Shown one piece after another: positions 19,854 to 28,463 of a DNA stretch of 64,000 bases. Numbering within the stretch: position 1 is the stretch's first letter; each line of letters starts with the position of its first letter. The notes below the pieces were generated by a model that made no database searches, was not told the DNA's origin, and saw nothing but the letters and a program-made list of their open reading frames with translations. Source of the stretch: Actinocrinis sp035653575 (lineage in GTDB: Bacteria; Actinomycetota; Actinomycetes; Streptomycetales; Catenulisporaceae); NCBI RefSeq assembly GCF_035653575.1, contig NZ_DASRBQ010000156.1:1-64000 (forward strand), in the 5' to 3' direction. Position numbers and translations under genes: made by a program.

Positions 19854-21442
19854 ACACTCACCCCCTGCGTTCGGCCATAGGGTCCCGATCCCGACCGGCC
19901 AGGACTGCGATCGCCGGCCCCGTCCGATTCCGCGAGCACGCCAACCTGTTGCTCTTTCGGGAACCTGAGCGTGAAGACGGCTCCGCCTTCGCTGCGGTTG
20001 CGTGCCGACAGCTGTCCGCCGTGCATGCGGGCGTTCTCGAAGGCGATCGACAGGCCCAGGCCGCTGCCTTCGGAGCGGCCGCGCGCCTTGTCCGCCTTGT
20101 AGAACCGGTCGAAGATGTGCGGCAGCGCGTCGGCTGGAATGCCGGGACCGGAGTCGGCGACTTGAACGATCACGTACTGCCCGTCGTCGAACAGGCTCAG
20201 CGCCACCGGCTCGCCGCCGTGCTTGAGCGCGTTGCCGACGAGGTTCGCGATGACCACGTCCATGCGCCGCGCGTCGATCCGGGTCGCCAGCAGCGGTGGC
20301 GCGTCGACCGTCACCTTGCTCGTCCAGCCGCGGGTCGCCAGGGTCGCCTCGATCAGCTCCGGCAGGTTGATGTCCTCGATCCGCATCGCCGCGGTGCCCG
20401 CGTCGAACCGGGAGATCTCCATCAGGTCCTCGACCAGCCGGGCCAGCCGCTTGGTCTCGTTGGCGATCAGGTGCGCGGCGGAGACGGTGGTCGGATCGGC
20501 GTCCTCGACGTCCTCCAGCACCTCGGTCACCGCGGTCATCGCGGTCAGCGGGGTGCGCAGCTCGTGCGAGACGTCCGCGACGAAACGGCGGGAGGCGGCG
20601 TCCATGGCGCGCAGTTCGGCGATCGAACGGGCCAGCGCCTCGGCGGTCTCGTTGAAGGTGCGCGAGACGTCCGCGATCTCGTCCGTGCCCTTGACCTCAA
20701 GGCGGACGTCCAGGTCGCCCTGGCCGAGCATCCGCGCCGCGTGCCCGAGCCGGCGGATGGGCACCAGCACGTTGCGGGTGGCCAGCAACGCGACGCCGCC
20801 CGCGCCGAGCAGCGCGAGACCGCCGGAGACCAGGCCGATCGTCATCAGCTCGGTGAGGATCGCCTGCTCCGACTCCAGCGAGGTGAACAGGTAGACCTCG
20901 GGACCGTTCGGCTTGATCCGCGTGCCCGTCACCACGTACGGCGTGCCGTCTATGATCTTGCGCTCCTGCACGACCTGGTCGCGTGCCGCGGTCTGGAACG
21001 CCTTGGTGATGTCCTGGTTGGTGAACTGCGAGTCGCTGGCGACCGGGCCGCGCGTGGTGATCAGCAGGATCACCCCGCCGCCGTTCTTCGCCATGAAGTC
21101 CGCGATCGTGGTGTCGGTCTGCGCGGAGTTGGACTGCTGAAGCTGCGCGCCGTTGGCGTCCACGTCGGCGAGCAGTTGCGAGTGCGCGTTGGTGGCCACT
21201 CGGGAGACGAGCGCGTCCCGGATGAGGAAGTACGACGCGCCGGTGATGATCGCCGCGGTGATGGCGGCGACCGCGACGAAGCCCATGAACAGCCGCGGGC
21301 GGATTCCGGAGAGCCGCAGCCTGCGCCGATGCGCCCCGGACCGGCGGCGGCGCTGCTCGCGCCCGATGACCTCCGCCGCGTTCGGAGGGGTCGGATAAGG
21401 TGCGGGTCCGCCGCGCGGCGGACCCGGCGTTTTTCGGCTCAC
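19850..21442 (-). CDS. afsQ2: AfsQ2-like sensor histidine kinase
   Basis: 530 residues. A basic N-terminus is followed by TM1 (51-73), an extracytoplasmic sensor region (about 75-195), TM2 (200-222), HAMP (about 223-275), then the HisKA box FVADVSHELRTPLT with H293 as the phospho-acceptor. The ATPase domain has the N box (NLVGNALKHGG), DSGPGIP and GSGLGLSIAFENARMHGG. It starts with GTG 7 bases after the response-regulator stop. In S. coelicolor AfsQ2 responds to nitrogen/glutamate conditions; the signal here is not shown by sequence. Confidence 0.92.
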   Translation of the reverse strand: MSRKTPGPPRGGPAPYPTPPNAAEVIGREQRRRRSGAHRRRLRLSGIRPRLFMGFVAVAAITAAIITGASYFLIRDALVSRVATNAHSQLLADVDANGAQLQQSNSAQTDTTIADFMAKNGGGVILLITTRGPVASDSQFTNQDITKAFQTAARDQVVQERKIIDGTPYVVTGTRIKPNGPEVYLFTSLESEQAILTELMTIGLVSGGLALLGAGGVALLATRNVLVPIRRLGHAARMLGQGDLDVRLEVKGTDEIADVSRTFNETAEALARSIAELRAMDAASRRFVADVSHELRTPLTAMTAVTEVLEDVEDADPTTVSAAHLIANETKRLARLVEDLMEISRFDAGTAAMRIEDINLPELIEATLATRGWTSKVTVDAPPLLATRIDARRMDVVIANLVGNALKHGGEPVALSLFDDGQYVIVQVADSGPGIPADALPHIFDRFYKADKARGRSEGSGLGLSIAFENARMHGGQLSARNRSEGGAVFTLRFPKEQQVGVLAESDGAGDRSPGRSGSGPYGRTQGVSV

Positions 21443-21449
21443 CGCGCGG

Positions 21450-22136
21450 TCACCTCGGCGGATCCAGGCGGTAGCCGATGCCGCGTACGGTTCGTATCAG
21501 CTGCGGCTCGGAGGGCACGACCTCGACCTTCGCGCGAAGCCGCTGCACGCAGGCGTCCACGAGGCGCGAGTCGCCGAGATAGTCGTGATCCCAGACCAGG
21601 CGCAGCAACTGCTGCCTGGAGAGGGCCTGGCCGGGGCGGCGGGATAGCTCGACCAGCAGCTTGAGCTCCGTCGGCGTGAGCGAGATGGGCTCGCCGGCCC
21701 GGGTCACCGTCATCGCCGCGCGATCGACCACCAGGTCGCCGAACACGGCCGTGTCCCCGGCGTCCGGGACGCCGTTGCCGTGCCGCCGCAGCACGGCGCG
21801 AATGCGCGCGTCCAGCACACGCGGCTGCACCGGCTTGACCACGTAGTCGTCAGCGCCGGACTCAAGCCCGACCACGACATCGATGTCATCGCTGCGCGCA
21901 GTGAGCAGGATGATCGGAACCTGGTCGGTGCGGCGGATGCGGCGGCAGATCTCGAAGCCGTCGATACCGGGCAGCATCACGTCGAGGACCACCAGCTCCG
22001 GCCGCTGGCTCTGCCACATCTCCAGCGCCTCCTCGCCGGTGGCCGCGGTCGCGACCTGGTGCCCTTGACGGGTCAGCGCGATCTCGATGGCCATCCGGAT
22101 GGACGGATCGTCTTCGACGAGGAGAAGGCTCGGCAC
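21450..22136 (-). CDS. afsQ1: AfsQ1-like OmpR-family response regulator
   Basis: 228 residues. Receiver domain 1-120 with acidic pocket D9/D10, phospho-acceptor D52 (LDVMLPGIDG), T79 and K101; winged-helix DNA-binding domain with SRQQLLRLVWDHDYLGDSRLVDACVQRLR. The sequence is close to the S. coelicolor AfsQ1 as I remember it, including VVGLESGADDYVVKPVQ and the RTVRGIGYRLDPP ending. The start is GTG with only a weak ribosome site. It leads the three-gene operon and diverges from sigQ, the arrangement known for AfsQ1/Q2/SigQ, which control antibiotic production and nitrogen metabolism. Confidence 0.95.
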   Translation of the reverse strand: MPSLLLVEDDPSIRMAIEIALTRQGHQVATAATGEEALEMWQSQRPELVVLDVMLPGIDGFEICRRIRRTDQVPIILLTARSDDIDVVVGLESGADDYVVKPVQPRVLDARIRAVLRRHGNGVPDAGDTAVFGDLVVDRAAMTVTRAGEPISLTPTELKLLVELSRRPGQALSRQQLLRLVWDHDYLGDSRLVDACVQRLRAKVEVVPSEPQLIRTVRGIGYRLDPPR

Positions 22137-22241
22137 CTACCCATTCTTACCTAACTCACACGTCCATGGTCGATACCACCGGCGGCTTTAGCAGTCCTTC
22201 ACACAATCGCGCATCGGCCGTGGTGAATATCTGTTCGAATT

Positions 22242-22348
22242 GTGACGCTCCCGTGTGACCGGGTAACCCTGCGTAGTCAGATTTCGTCGATTCCCGCTGG
22301 AAGTGGCTGCGTGGGAGGGGTCACGAAGGCCTGTGGCAATTCTGTGAC
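22242..22348. promoter_or_regulatory. Cluster of GTnAC pentamers, candidate AfsQ1 operator region
   Basis: In the 257 bases between afsQ1 and sigQ there are five GTnAC elements: GTGAC at 22242, GTGAC at 22255, GTAAC at 22263, GTCAC at 22320 and GTGAC at 22344. The published AfsQ1 site is GTnAC-n6-GTnAC. None of these pairs has exactly 6 bases between elements, so binding is plausible but the architecture differs. Confidence 0.4.
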
Positions 22349-22393
22349 GCGAGGCGTACGCGACGATGAAATGCGGGGGCCAGGCTAATCACC

Positions 22394-23032
22394 ATGAGCT
22401 TCCAGACTCTGGCAACACTTCCGGCCCCCGCTAGGAGATTCGACGCGGGTTCGTCCGCATCCGGTTCCAAGCACACGGGTGCCACTACCTCTGACGCGCC
22501 TGCGGATTTCGCGGCGTACGTCGCGGAACGCCGCTCCTCGCTGCTGCGTACCGCGCACCAGGTCGCGGGTGACCGCACCGAGGCCGAGGACCTGCTGCAG
22601 GAGGGCCTGCTCAAGACGTATCAGGCCTGGCACCGGATCGAGGACAAGGCGGTCGTCGGCTCGTACCTGCGCCGCACCATGACGAACCACCAGATCTCGC
22701 AGTGGCGCAAGCGCCGGGTGGAGGAGTACCCCACCGACGAACTGCCCGAGCACGGCTACGACGGCGAGTCGATGTCGCAGGTGGAGATGCGCGTCGCGGT
22801 GGCGCGGGCGCTGATGCGGCTTTCGGCGCGGGACCGCGAGGCCCTGTCGCTGCGGTACTACGGCTCGTACACGGACACTGAGATCGCCGAGCGGATGGGC
22901 GTGTCGGTCGGCACGGTCAAGTCGGCGTTGTGGCGCGCGCTGCGTAAGTTGCGCGACGACCCGGCGCTGCGCCCGCTGGCCGGGTACGTGTCGCAGAACA
23001 GCGAATGGCTCGTCGAGTCGCAGGCCGCGTAG
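22394..23032 (+). CDS. sigQ: SigQ-like ECF sigma factor (SigE family)
   Basis: 212 residues. Sigma region 2 spans about residues 40-105 (LLRTAHQVAGDRTEAEDLLQ, then TMTNHQISQWRKRR) and region 4 about 135-185 (LSARDREALSLRYY, EIAERMGVSVGTVKSALWRALRKL). The first 35 residues are Ser/Ala/Thr-rich and probably disordered. It diverges from afsQ1, matching the known afsQ1-sigQ arrangement in which AfsQ1 activates sigQ. No anti-sigma gene is adjacent. Only a weak CAGG ribosome site precedes the ATG. Confidence 0.92.
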   Translation: MSFQTLATLPAPARRFDAGSSASGSKHTGATTSDAPADFAAYVAERRSSLLRTAHQVAGDRTEAEDLLQEGLLKTYQAWHRIEDKAVVGSYLRRTMTNHQISQWRKRRVEEYPTDELPEHGYDGESMSQVEMRVAVARALMRLSARDREALSLRYYGSYTDTEIAERMGVSVGTVKSALWRALRKLRDDPALRPLAGYVSQNSEWLVESQAA

Positions 23033-23240
23033 CCGCAGAGAAACAAGGGGGTACGGCCGGGGTTGCGGCCGCTGCGGGCCGGTCACGGGGGTGCCCGTTC
23101 GTGGCCTGATGTCATGCGCCGATCGCGCCTGACGGGACGAGGCGACATCCGCCACTTCAATCACGCTCGGTAATGTGGAAGTCTTGCGCCGAAAGACAGC
23201 CGGAAAGACAAGCGGACTGACACGGGAGCGTTGCACTGCC

Positions 23241-24356
23241 ATGCCTGAGACGTTGAAAAAGCTACGCGAGCCGGCGGCGTTGGCCGCCGTCGTGTTCGCG
23301 GGGCTCACCCTCCTTGTCGCAGTGATCAATCTGCTCGCGCCCCCGTCCTCGAACGGGTTCTCCGAGCCCTTCGCCAATCGTGCGCACGACCAGGTCGGCG
23401 CGTTCCTCGACGTGGTCGTCGCGGCGGCCGCGGCCTTCGCGGTCTACTTGGCCAACCACGTCACCCCGGCGCTGGCCAAGGCGCGGCTGATCACGCTCGC
23501 CGCGCTGGTGGAGATGGGCGTCGCGCTGCTGTTCGGATTGGTGACCGCGCTGGCCCAGTTCGGGGCGGACGGCATCGGCGGCGAGGGCAAGTTCCTCACC
23601 TTCGTGATGGCGATCGGCGAGGGCGTCGTCGTCGCGGTCGCGGCCCTGTTCGTGTGGATGACGTGGCAGATCCTCAACCCGCAGACGGCGCGCCCGTCCG
23701 GTCAGCCCGGCCGGTTCGGCGGCGGCTGGACCGGCGGCCCGGGAGCGGGAACCGGTGCGGGCCAGGGCGGCCAGCAGTACGCGCAGCCCGGACCGCCCCC
23801 CGGCGGCTTCGGCTGGACCCCGCAGCAGGGCGCCGGCAGCCAGCCGGGCCAGCAGCCCGGACAGGCCGGCTTCGGCCAGCAGCCCGGCCAGTCGGGGCCG
23901 ACCGCGTTCGGTCAGCAAGCTCAAGGACACGGGCAGGGCCCGAGCGCTGGCGCGGCCGGAGCACCGCAGCCGTTCGGCCAGGACCGCACGCAGCTGCTTC
24001 CGCCGGTTCAGGGCGGCCAGCCGCAGGGCCAGGGCCAGTCCGGGGGCTACGAGCAGCATCAGCAGTCTCAGCCGTTCGGACAGCCGCCTAGCCCCAGTGG
24101 CACTGGTTCGCACCAGCCGCAGCCGCAGCCGCCGGTCCCGCCGACGATGCAGGATTACGCGGCCGCGCAAAGCCCCTGGTCTCCGAGCGGAGTCGGTGGC
24201 TCCACTCCGCAGCCCGCGGCGCAGAACCCGGCCCACGGCCAGGGACTCGGCCAGGCACAGGGGCAAGGTCAGGGCCAGCAGATCCCGTCGTCCCACGCCG
24301 ACGAGTCGGAGCCGCGCCAGGGACCGTTCCAAATCGGCGACTGGCGCTCCGAGTAG
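23241..24356 (+). CDS. Four-helix membrane protein with Gln/Gly/Pro-rich tail
   Basis: 371 residues from the ATG chosen at MPETLKKLREP, just before the first helix. Four hydrophobic helices occupy the first 150 residues (for example AALAAVVFAGLTLLVAVINLL and FVMAIGEGVVVAVAALFVWM). The remaining 220 residues are low-complexity Gln/Gly/Pro, with FGQQ, GQGQ and PQPQ runs, probably a flexible cytoplasmic tail. I do not recognise the family; a gene with this shape seems to follow sigQ in streptomycetes, but I cannot check. It ends before a clear intrinsic terminator. Confidence 0.75.
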   Translation: MPETLKKLREPAALAAVVFAGLTLLVAVINLLAPPSSNGFSEPFANRAHDQVGAFLDVVVAAAAAFAVYLANHVTPALAKARLITLAALVEMGVALLFGLVTALAQFGADGIGGEGKFLTFVMAIGEGVVVAVAALFVWMTWQILNPQTARPSGQPGRFGGGWTGGPGAGTGAGQGGQQYAQPGPPPGGFGWTPQQGAGSQPGQQPGQAGFGQQPGQSGPTAFGQQAQGHGQGPSAGAAGAPQPFGQDRTQLLPPVQGGQPQGQGQSGGYEQHQQSQPFGQPPSPSGTGSHQPQPQPPVPPTMQDYAAAQSPWSPSGVGGSTPQPAAQNPAHGQGLGQAQGQGQGQQIPSSHADESEPRQGPFQIGDWRSE

Positions 24357-24434
24357 CGATTTGATCAAGGACTTATTAGGGCAAAACCCTACTTAAGGCC
24401 TATTGTCCGCCAGGAGGGTGAGGCGGCGTGACTT

Positions 24435-24474
24435 CGGACTGGTATCCGAGTTGCCTCGGGTACCAGTCCGTTTT
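24435..24474 (+). terminator. Rho-independent terminator
   Basis: A 16-bp stem (CGGACTGGTATCCGAG with CTCGGGTACCAGTCCG, one G-T pair), tetraloop TTGC, and a TTTT tail. This is the only classical stem-plus-T-run terminator I found in the window. It separates the Gln-rich membrane protein gene from the Ala-Pro secreted protein gene. Confidence 0.85.
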
Positions 24475-24510
24475 GCGCGGATCTCTGACCTCTGTGAGGG
24501 ACGTTTCAAG

Positions 24511-25431
24511 ATGCGTCAGTCAAGGACAGCCGGGCGAATCCCGGGCAGCGCGCGCCGCCTGGCGCTCACCTCGCTCGGCGCGGGCTTGGCGGTCGCGGCG
24601 GCGGCTCCGATGGCGTCGGCCGCGACAACGGCGGCCGAGGCCGCGTCACCGGTCTCGGGAGACGTCGCCGACACCGCGGCGCTCGGCTCCACGACGACCA
24701 GCGCGGACGCGATTCCAGTGACCTCAGCCGCGACGCAGCAGCAGGCGCAGCAGGTGCGAGTGCAGGGGCGGCAGCAGGCGCAGGCCCAGCAGCAGACGCA
24801 AGCTCAGGTGCAGGGGCAGCAGCCAACGCAAGCTCAGGCGCAGTGGCAGGACGCGCCGATGACCGCTGCCGCACCGGATGCGGCGCCCGCGCCGAACGCA
24901 GCGCCCGCACCGAACGCAGCGCCCGCGCCGAACACAGCGCCCGCTCCCGATGCGGCCCCGGCTCCCAGTGCAGCACTCGCGCCGGTCTCTGCCTCTGCGC
25001 CGGAAGCCGCACTCGCTCCCGCCTCGGCATCCGTGCCCGACGCGGCCCCCGCTCCGGCTGCTGTCTCCGCGCCGGAAGCTGCCCTCGCCCCGAACGCAGC
25101 GCCCGCTCCTGACGCGGCGCCCGCTCCTGACGCAGCGCCCGCTCCCGATGCGGCCCCCGCCCCCAACGCAGCGCTCGCGCCCGAGGCTGCCCTTGCTCCC
25201 GAGCTGGCGCCCGTGCCCGCTGCGGCCCCGGCTCCCAACTGGTCGCGGCTCGGCCGGCTCAAGCTCTACCCGCTTGCCGGCACCGGCGTCGACCCGCTGT
25301 CGAATGTGGTCGACACCAGCCTCGGCGGCATCCCCGTCTCGACTCAGCCGGTAAGCGACACCTTCGCCGACGGCCTCCCGGTCTCCGACCTGCCGTTGCT
25401 CGGAACGCTGCTTGGCGGACCGCACAACTGA
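24511..25431 (+). CDS. Secreted Ala-Pro repeat protein
   Basis: 306 residues from the ATG with GAGGG 10 bases upstream. Signal peptide: RTAGRIPGSARR then LALTSLGAGLAVAAAAPMASA. Residues 75-110 are Gln/Ala-rich. Residues about 120-245 are an imperfect repeat of A-P-x-A-A-P-A-P with N, D, E or S at the variable position, resembling wall-spanning Pro-Ala linkers. The non-repetitive C-terminus (WSRLGRLKLYPLAGTGVDPL, then VSDTFADGLPVSDLPLLG) looks like a small conserved actinomycete surface domain. The repeat makes long open frames on the other strand that are not genes. Confidence 0.8.
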   Translation: MRQSRTAGRIPGSARRLALTSLGAGLAVAAAAPMASAATTAAEAASPVSGDVADTAALGSTTTSADAIPVTSAATQQQAQQVRVQGRQQAQAQQQTQAQVQGQQPTQAQAQWQDAPMTAAAPDAAPAPNAAPAPNAAPAPNTAPAPDAAPAPSAALAPVSASAPEAALAPASASVPDAAPAPAAVSAPEAALAPNAAPAPDAAPAPDAAPAPDAAPAPNAALAPEAALAPELAPVPAAAPAPNWSRLGRLKLYPLAGTGVDPLSNVVDTSLGGIPVSTQPVSDTFADGLPVSDLPLLGTLLGGPHN

Positions 25432-25457
25432 CCGGTCCTCAGCTCGCGCGCGTGCAC

Positions 25458-25577
25458 ATCTTGCGGATCGCAGGCCAGACCACTTCGCGGATCGCGTGCC
25501 TGGCCACCTCGCGGATTGCGTGCTTAACCACTTCGCGGATCGCGTGCGTGTGTACTTCGCGGATCGCATGCCAATAG
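25458..25577. repeat. Five-copy 24-bp tandem repeat
   Basis: Five contiguous imperfect copies of ACTTCGCGGATCGCGTGC plus six variable bases, each 24 bp long. They lie between the ends of the convergent secreted-protein and aldehyde-dehydrogenase genes. The core TCGCGGATCGC is kept in most copies while the last 6 bases vary. Because 24 is a multiple of three, both strands are open across it, but no ribosome site or conserved protein is apparent. The rest of this 288-base gap holds nothing I recognise. Confidence 0.85.
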
Positions 25578-25719
25578 CGAGTGGCCCTCTGGTCCACTAC
25601 ACACGTCCGGCGCCGGTCGGCGGCTTCACGAGAGCCTGCCGATCGGCGCCGGATTCGTGCGTGTCGGATTCCGGGCCAGCACGCGCTGCGCCCGCACGCG
25701 CTGGCCTGCCCTCTGCCGG

Positions 25720-26949
25720 TCAGACTCCGACCGGGTGCCAGACCGTCTTGGTCTCCATGAAGGACACGATCCGGTCGAGCCCGGGATCGGCCGTCCAGTC
25801 CGGCTCGGGTTCCGGCCGACGCAGCCGCTTGAGGTTTTGCGCGCCAGCCCGCTCCAACTCGGTCGCCAGCTCGGGGTCCGTCACGCCGGACAGGTCCAGC
25901 GCGTCCACGTCGAGGTGGCTTGCGAGCGGCATGCCGAGCTCGGCGATCCGTCCGGTCAGGATGTTGATCACGCCGCCGGGCAGGTCCGAGGTCGCCAGCA
26001 CCTCCGCGAGGGTGATCGCGGGCAGCGCCGTCGCACCGGGCGCGACGACGACCGCCGTGTTTCCGGAGACGATCACCGGAGCGAGTACCGAGACCAACCC
26101 GAACAACGACGGTCGCTCCGGTGCGAACACCGCCACGACGCCGGTCGGCTCGGGGGAGGAGACGTTCCAGTACGGTCCGGCCACCGGGTTCACGGTCCCG
26201 CGCACCTGGCTGATCTTGTCGGACCAGCCCGCGTACCAGACCCAGCGGTCAATCGCGGCGTCGGTTTGCGCGAGCGCCGAAGCACGGGTGACGCCCTCGG
26301 CGGCGGCTACCTCGTCGGCGAACTGTTCGCGTCGCCCTTCGAGCATTTCGGCGATCCGGTAGAGGATCTGGCCACGGTTGTACGCGGTCGCGCCGGACCA
26401 CCCGCTGAACGCCGACCGAGCCGCCCTCACCGCGTCGCGGGCATCCTTGCGGGAGGCCAGGGCGGCATTCGCCAGGAACGCGCCTTGCGCAGAGGTCACC
26501 TCGTAGCTCCGTCCGCTCTCCGAGCGCGGGAAGGCCCCGCCGATGTAGAGCTTGTAGGTCTTGCGCACGGCCAGCCGGGTTCGCGTGCTGTACCGCTCGG
26601 CGGTCGGCGTCTCGACGGCGGCCGCGCCCGATTCGGCGGGAACGCTAGCGGCCGTATTGGAGCCCTCGGGCGCACCAGAGTCAGCCGAAGTCGGCGGGGC
26701 GGCTTTCGGCGCGCTCGCTTCGGTGGATGCTGAGGCGGCACGCTTGGCAGTGCCCTTGCCTGCGGCCGCACCGCTCACGGCAGGCACTGCGGCTGCGACG
26801 CTGGTCTCCCTCGGCGAGCCTTGTGCCGCTGCGGTCTTCTTAGCGGCCGTCTTCTTCGTGGCTGTCTTCTTGGCAGTCACCCTTTTCGGAGGCGTCTTCT
26901 TTGCCGCGGTCGTCTTCGCCGTGCCGTCGGCACCGGTCTTGTCAGACAT
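25720..26949 (-). CDS. Incomplete aldehyde dehydrogenase-like protein with histone-like N-terminal tail
   Basis: 409 residues. Residues 1-48 are Lys/Ala/Thr-rich with AKKTA-type motifs like the tails of actinobacterial HU or histone H1-like proteins; 49-128 are Ala/Ser/Pro-rich. An aldehyde dehydrogenase fold starts near KLYIGGAF (133) and follows the coenzyme-binding half (NRGQILYRIAEML, SPEPTGVVAVFAPE, LPGGVINILTG), but it ends without the catalytic Cys or the conserved Glu. The ending (FMETKTVWHPVG) recalls short partner dehydrogenases next to deoC in other actinomycetes, so this is likely the natural length and not a frameshift. It overlaps the upstream active dehydrogenase by 8 bases. 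A structural or regulatory partner role is inferred. Confidence 0.8.
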   Translation of the reverse strand: MSDKTGADGTAKTTAAKKTPPKRVTAKKTATKKTAAKKTAAAQGSPRETSVAAAVPAVSGAAAGKGTAKRAASASTEASAPKAAPPTSADSGAPEGSNTAASVPAESGAAAVETPTAERYSTRTRLAVRKTYKLYIGGAFPRSESGRSYEVTSAQGAFLANAALASRKDARDAVRAARSAFSGWSGATAYNRGQILYRIAEMLEGRREQFADEVAAAEGVTRASALAQTDAAIDRWVWYAGWSDKISQVRGTVNPVAGPYWNVSSPEPTGVVAVFAPERPSLFGLVSVLAPVIVSGNTAVVVAPGATALPAITLAEVLATSDLPGGVINILTGRIAELGMPLASHLDVDALDLSGVTDPELATELERAGAQNLKRLRRPEPEPDWTADPGLDRIVSFMETKTVWHPVGV

Positions 26950-28459
26950 CGAGGTACGCCTCCAGACCGTGTGCGCCGCCCTCGCGGCCGTAACCCGACT
27001 CGCGATAGCCGCCGAACGGCGAGGAGGGGTCGAACTTGTTGAACGTGTTCGCCCACACCACCCCGGCGCGCAGTTTCTTCGCGATCGCCAGCATCCGCGA
27101 ACCCTTCTCAGTCCAGATCCCCGCGGACAGCCCGTACGGTGTGTTGTTCGCCTTCGCCACCGCCTCCTCGGGAGTGCGGAAAGTCAGCACCGACAGCACC
27201 GGTCCGAAGATCTCCTCGCGGGCGATCCGGTGCGTGGCCGAGACGTTCGTGAACACGGTCGGCGCGAACCAGTAGCCGGTGGACGGCAGCTCGCACGCCG
27301 GGGACCAGCGCTCGGCGCCCTCCGCCTCGCCCGCCTCGGTCAGCTCGGTGATCTTCGCCAGCTGCGCCGCCGAGTTGATCGCGCCGACGTCGGTGTTCTT
27401 GTCCAGCGGATCGCCGACCCGCAGCGTCTCCATCCGGCGGCGCAGCGCGTCCATCAGTTCCGGTTCGATCGACTCCTGCACCAGCAGCCGCGAACCCGCG
27501 CAGCAGACCTGCCCCTGGTTGAAGAAGATCGAGTCGATCACGCCCTCGACGGCCTGGTCGATCGGCGCGTCGTCGAACACGATGTTCGCCGCCTTGCCGC
27601 CCAGCTCCAGGGTCACTTTCTTCCGGCTGCCCGCGACGGCGCGCGCGATGCCGCGGCCGACCTCGGTCGAGCCGGTGAACGCGACCTTGTCCACGTCCGG
27701 GTGCCCGACCAGCGCGGCCCCGGTCTCTCCCGCGCCGGTCACGATGTTGACCACGCCGGGCGCCAGGTCCGCCTGCCGGCAGATCTCCGCGAAGGCCAGC
27801 GCGGTCAGCGGCGTGGTCTCGGCGGGCTTGAGCACCACGGTGTTCCCGCAGGCCAGCGCCGGGGCGATCTTCCAGGCCAGCATCAGCAGCGGGAAGTTCC
27901 ACGGGATGACCTGCGCCGCGACGCCCAGCGGCTTGGGATCGGGTCCGTAGCCGGCGTAGGAGAGCTTGTCGGCCCAGCCCGCGTAGTGGAAGAAGTGCGC
28001 GGCGACCAGCGGCAGGTCCACGTCCCTGGTCTCGCGGATCGGCTTGCCGTTGTCGATCGACTCCAGCACGGCGAGTTCGCGCGAGCGCTCCTGGATGATC
28101 CGGGCGATGCGGAACAGGTACTTGGCCCGCTCCGAGCCGGGCATCTGCGACCAGATCCGGTCGTAAGCCGTGCGCGCGGCGGCCACCGCGCGGTCCACGT
28201 CGGCCTCCGACGCGACACCGAACTCCGCGAGCACCTCCTCGGTCGCCGGATTCACCGACTTGAGCGCGCCGCCGGTGGCCGGGACGAACTCGCCGCCGAT
28301 GAACAGGTCGTAGCTCGGGTTGATCTTGACGATGGCGCGCGACTCGGGCGCTGGGGCGTACTCGAACAGGTTCGCCACCGACGAGGCGGTCGGAGCCGTG
28401 CTCGGCGTATCCGCTGCCGCGGTGTTCTCGGGCAGCCGTGAGGATTTCCGCTGTGCCAT
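26942..28459 (-). CDS. NAD(P)-dependent aldehyde dehydrogenase
   Basis: 505 residues, full length, with the complete catalytic set: oxyanion Asn in IPWNFP (N188), NAD-site FTGSTEVG, general base E285 in LELGG, and nucleophile C319 in NQGQVC. The first 30 residues are a Ser/Ala/Thr-rich extension. The gene begins 4 bases after deoC, so it most likely oxidises the acetaldehyde released by DeoC to acetate; this is inference from context. Next gene is the incomplete paralogue. Long frames on the opposite strand are shadows. Confidence 0.94.
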   Translation of the reverse strand: MAQRKSSRLPENTAAADTPSTAPTASSVANLFEYAPAPESRAIVKINPSYDLFIGGEFVPATGGALKSVNPATEEVLAEFGVASEADVDRAVAAARTAYDRIWSQMPGSERAKYLFRIARIIQERSRELAVLESIDNGKPIRETRDVDLPLVAAHFFHYAGWADKLSYAGYGPDPKPLGVAAQVIPWNFPLLMLAWKIAPALACGNTVVLKPAETTPLTALAFAEICRQADLAPGVVNIVTGAGETGAALVGHPDVDKVAFTGSTEVGRGIARAVAGSRKKVTLELGGKAANIVFDDAPIDQAVEGVIDSIFFNQGQVCCAGSRLLVQESIEPELMDALRRRMETLRVGDPLDKNTDVGAINSAAQLAKITELTEAGEAEGAERWSPACELPSTGYWFAPTVFTNVSATHRIAREEIFGPVLSVLTFRTPEEAVAKANNTPYGLSAGIWTEKGSRMLAIAKKLRAGVVWANTFNKFDPSSPFGGYRESGYGREGGAHGLEAYLDV

Positions 28460-28463
28460 CGGG

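Noticed and set aside
24834..25262. Antisense GASGAGAA-rich frame resembling PE_PGRS repeats
   Set aside because: It is the complement of the Ala-Pro codon repeat of the secreted protein and lacks a PE domain or ribosome site.
26561..28441. 626-codon frame antisense to both aldehyde dehydrogenases
   Set aside because: Shadow of the ALDH codon pattern; no homology seen.
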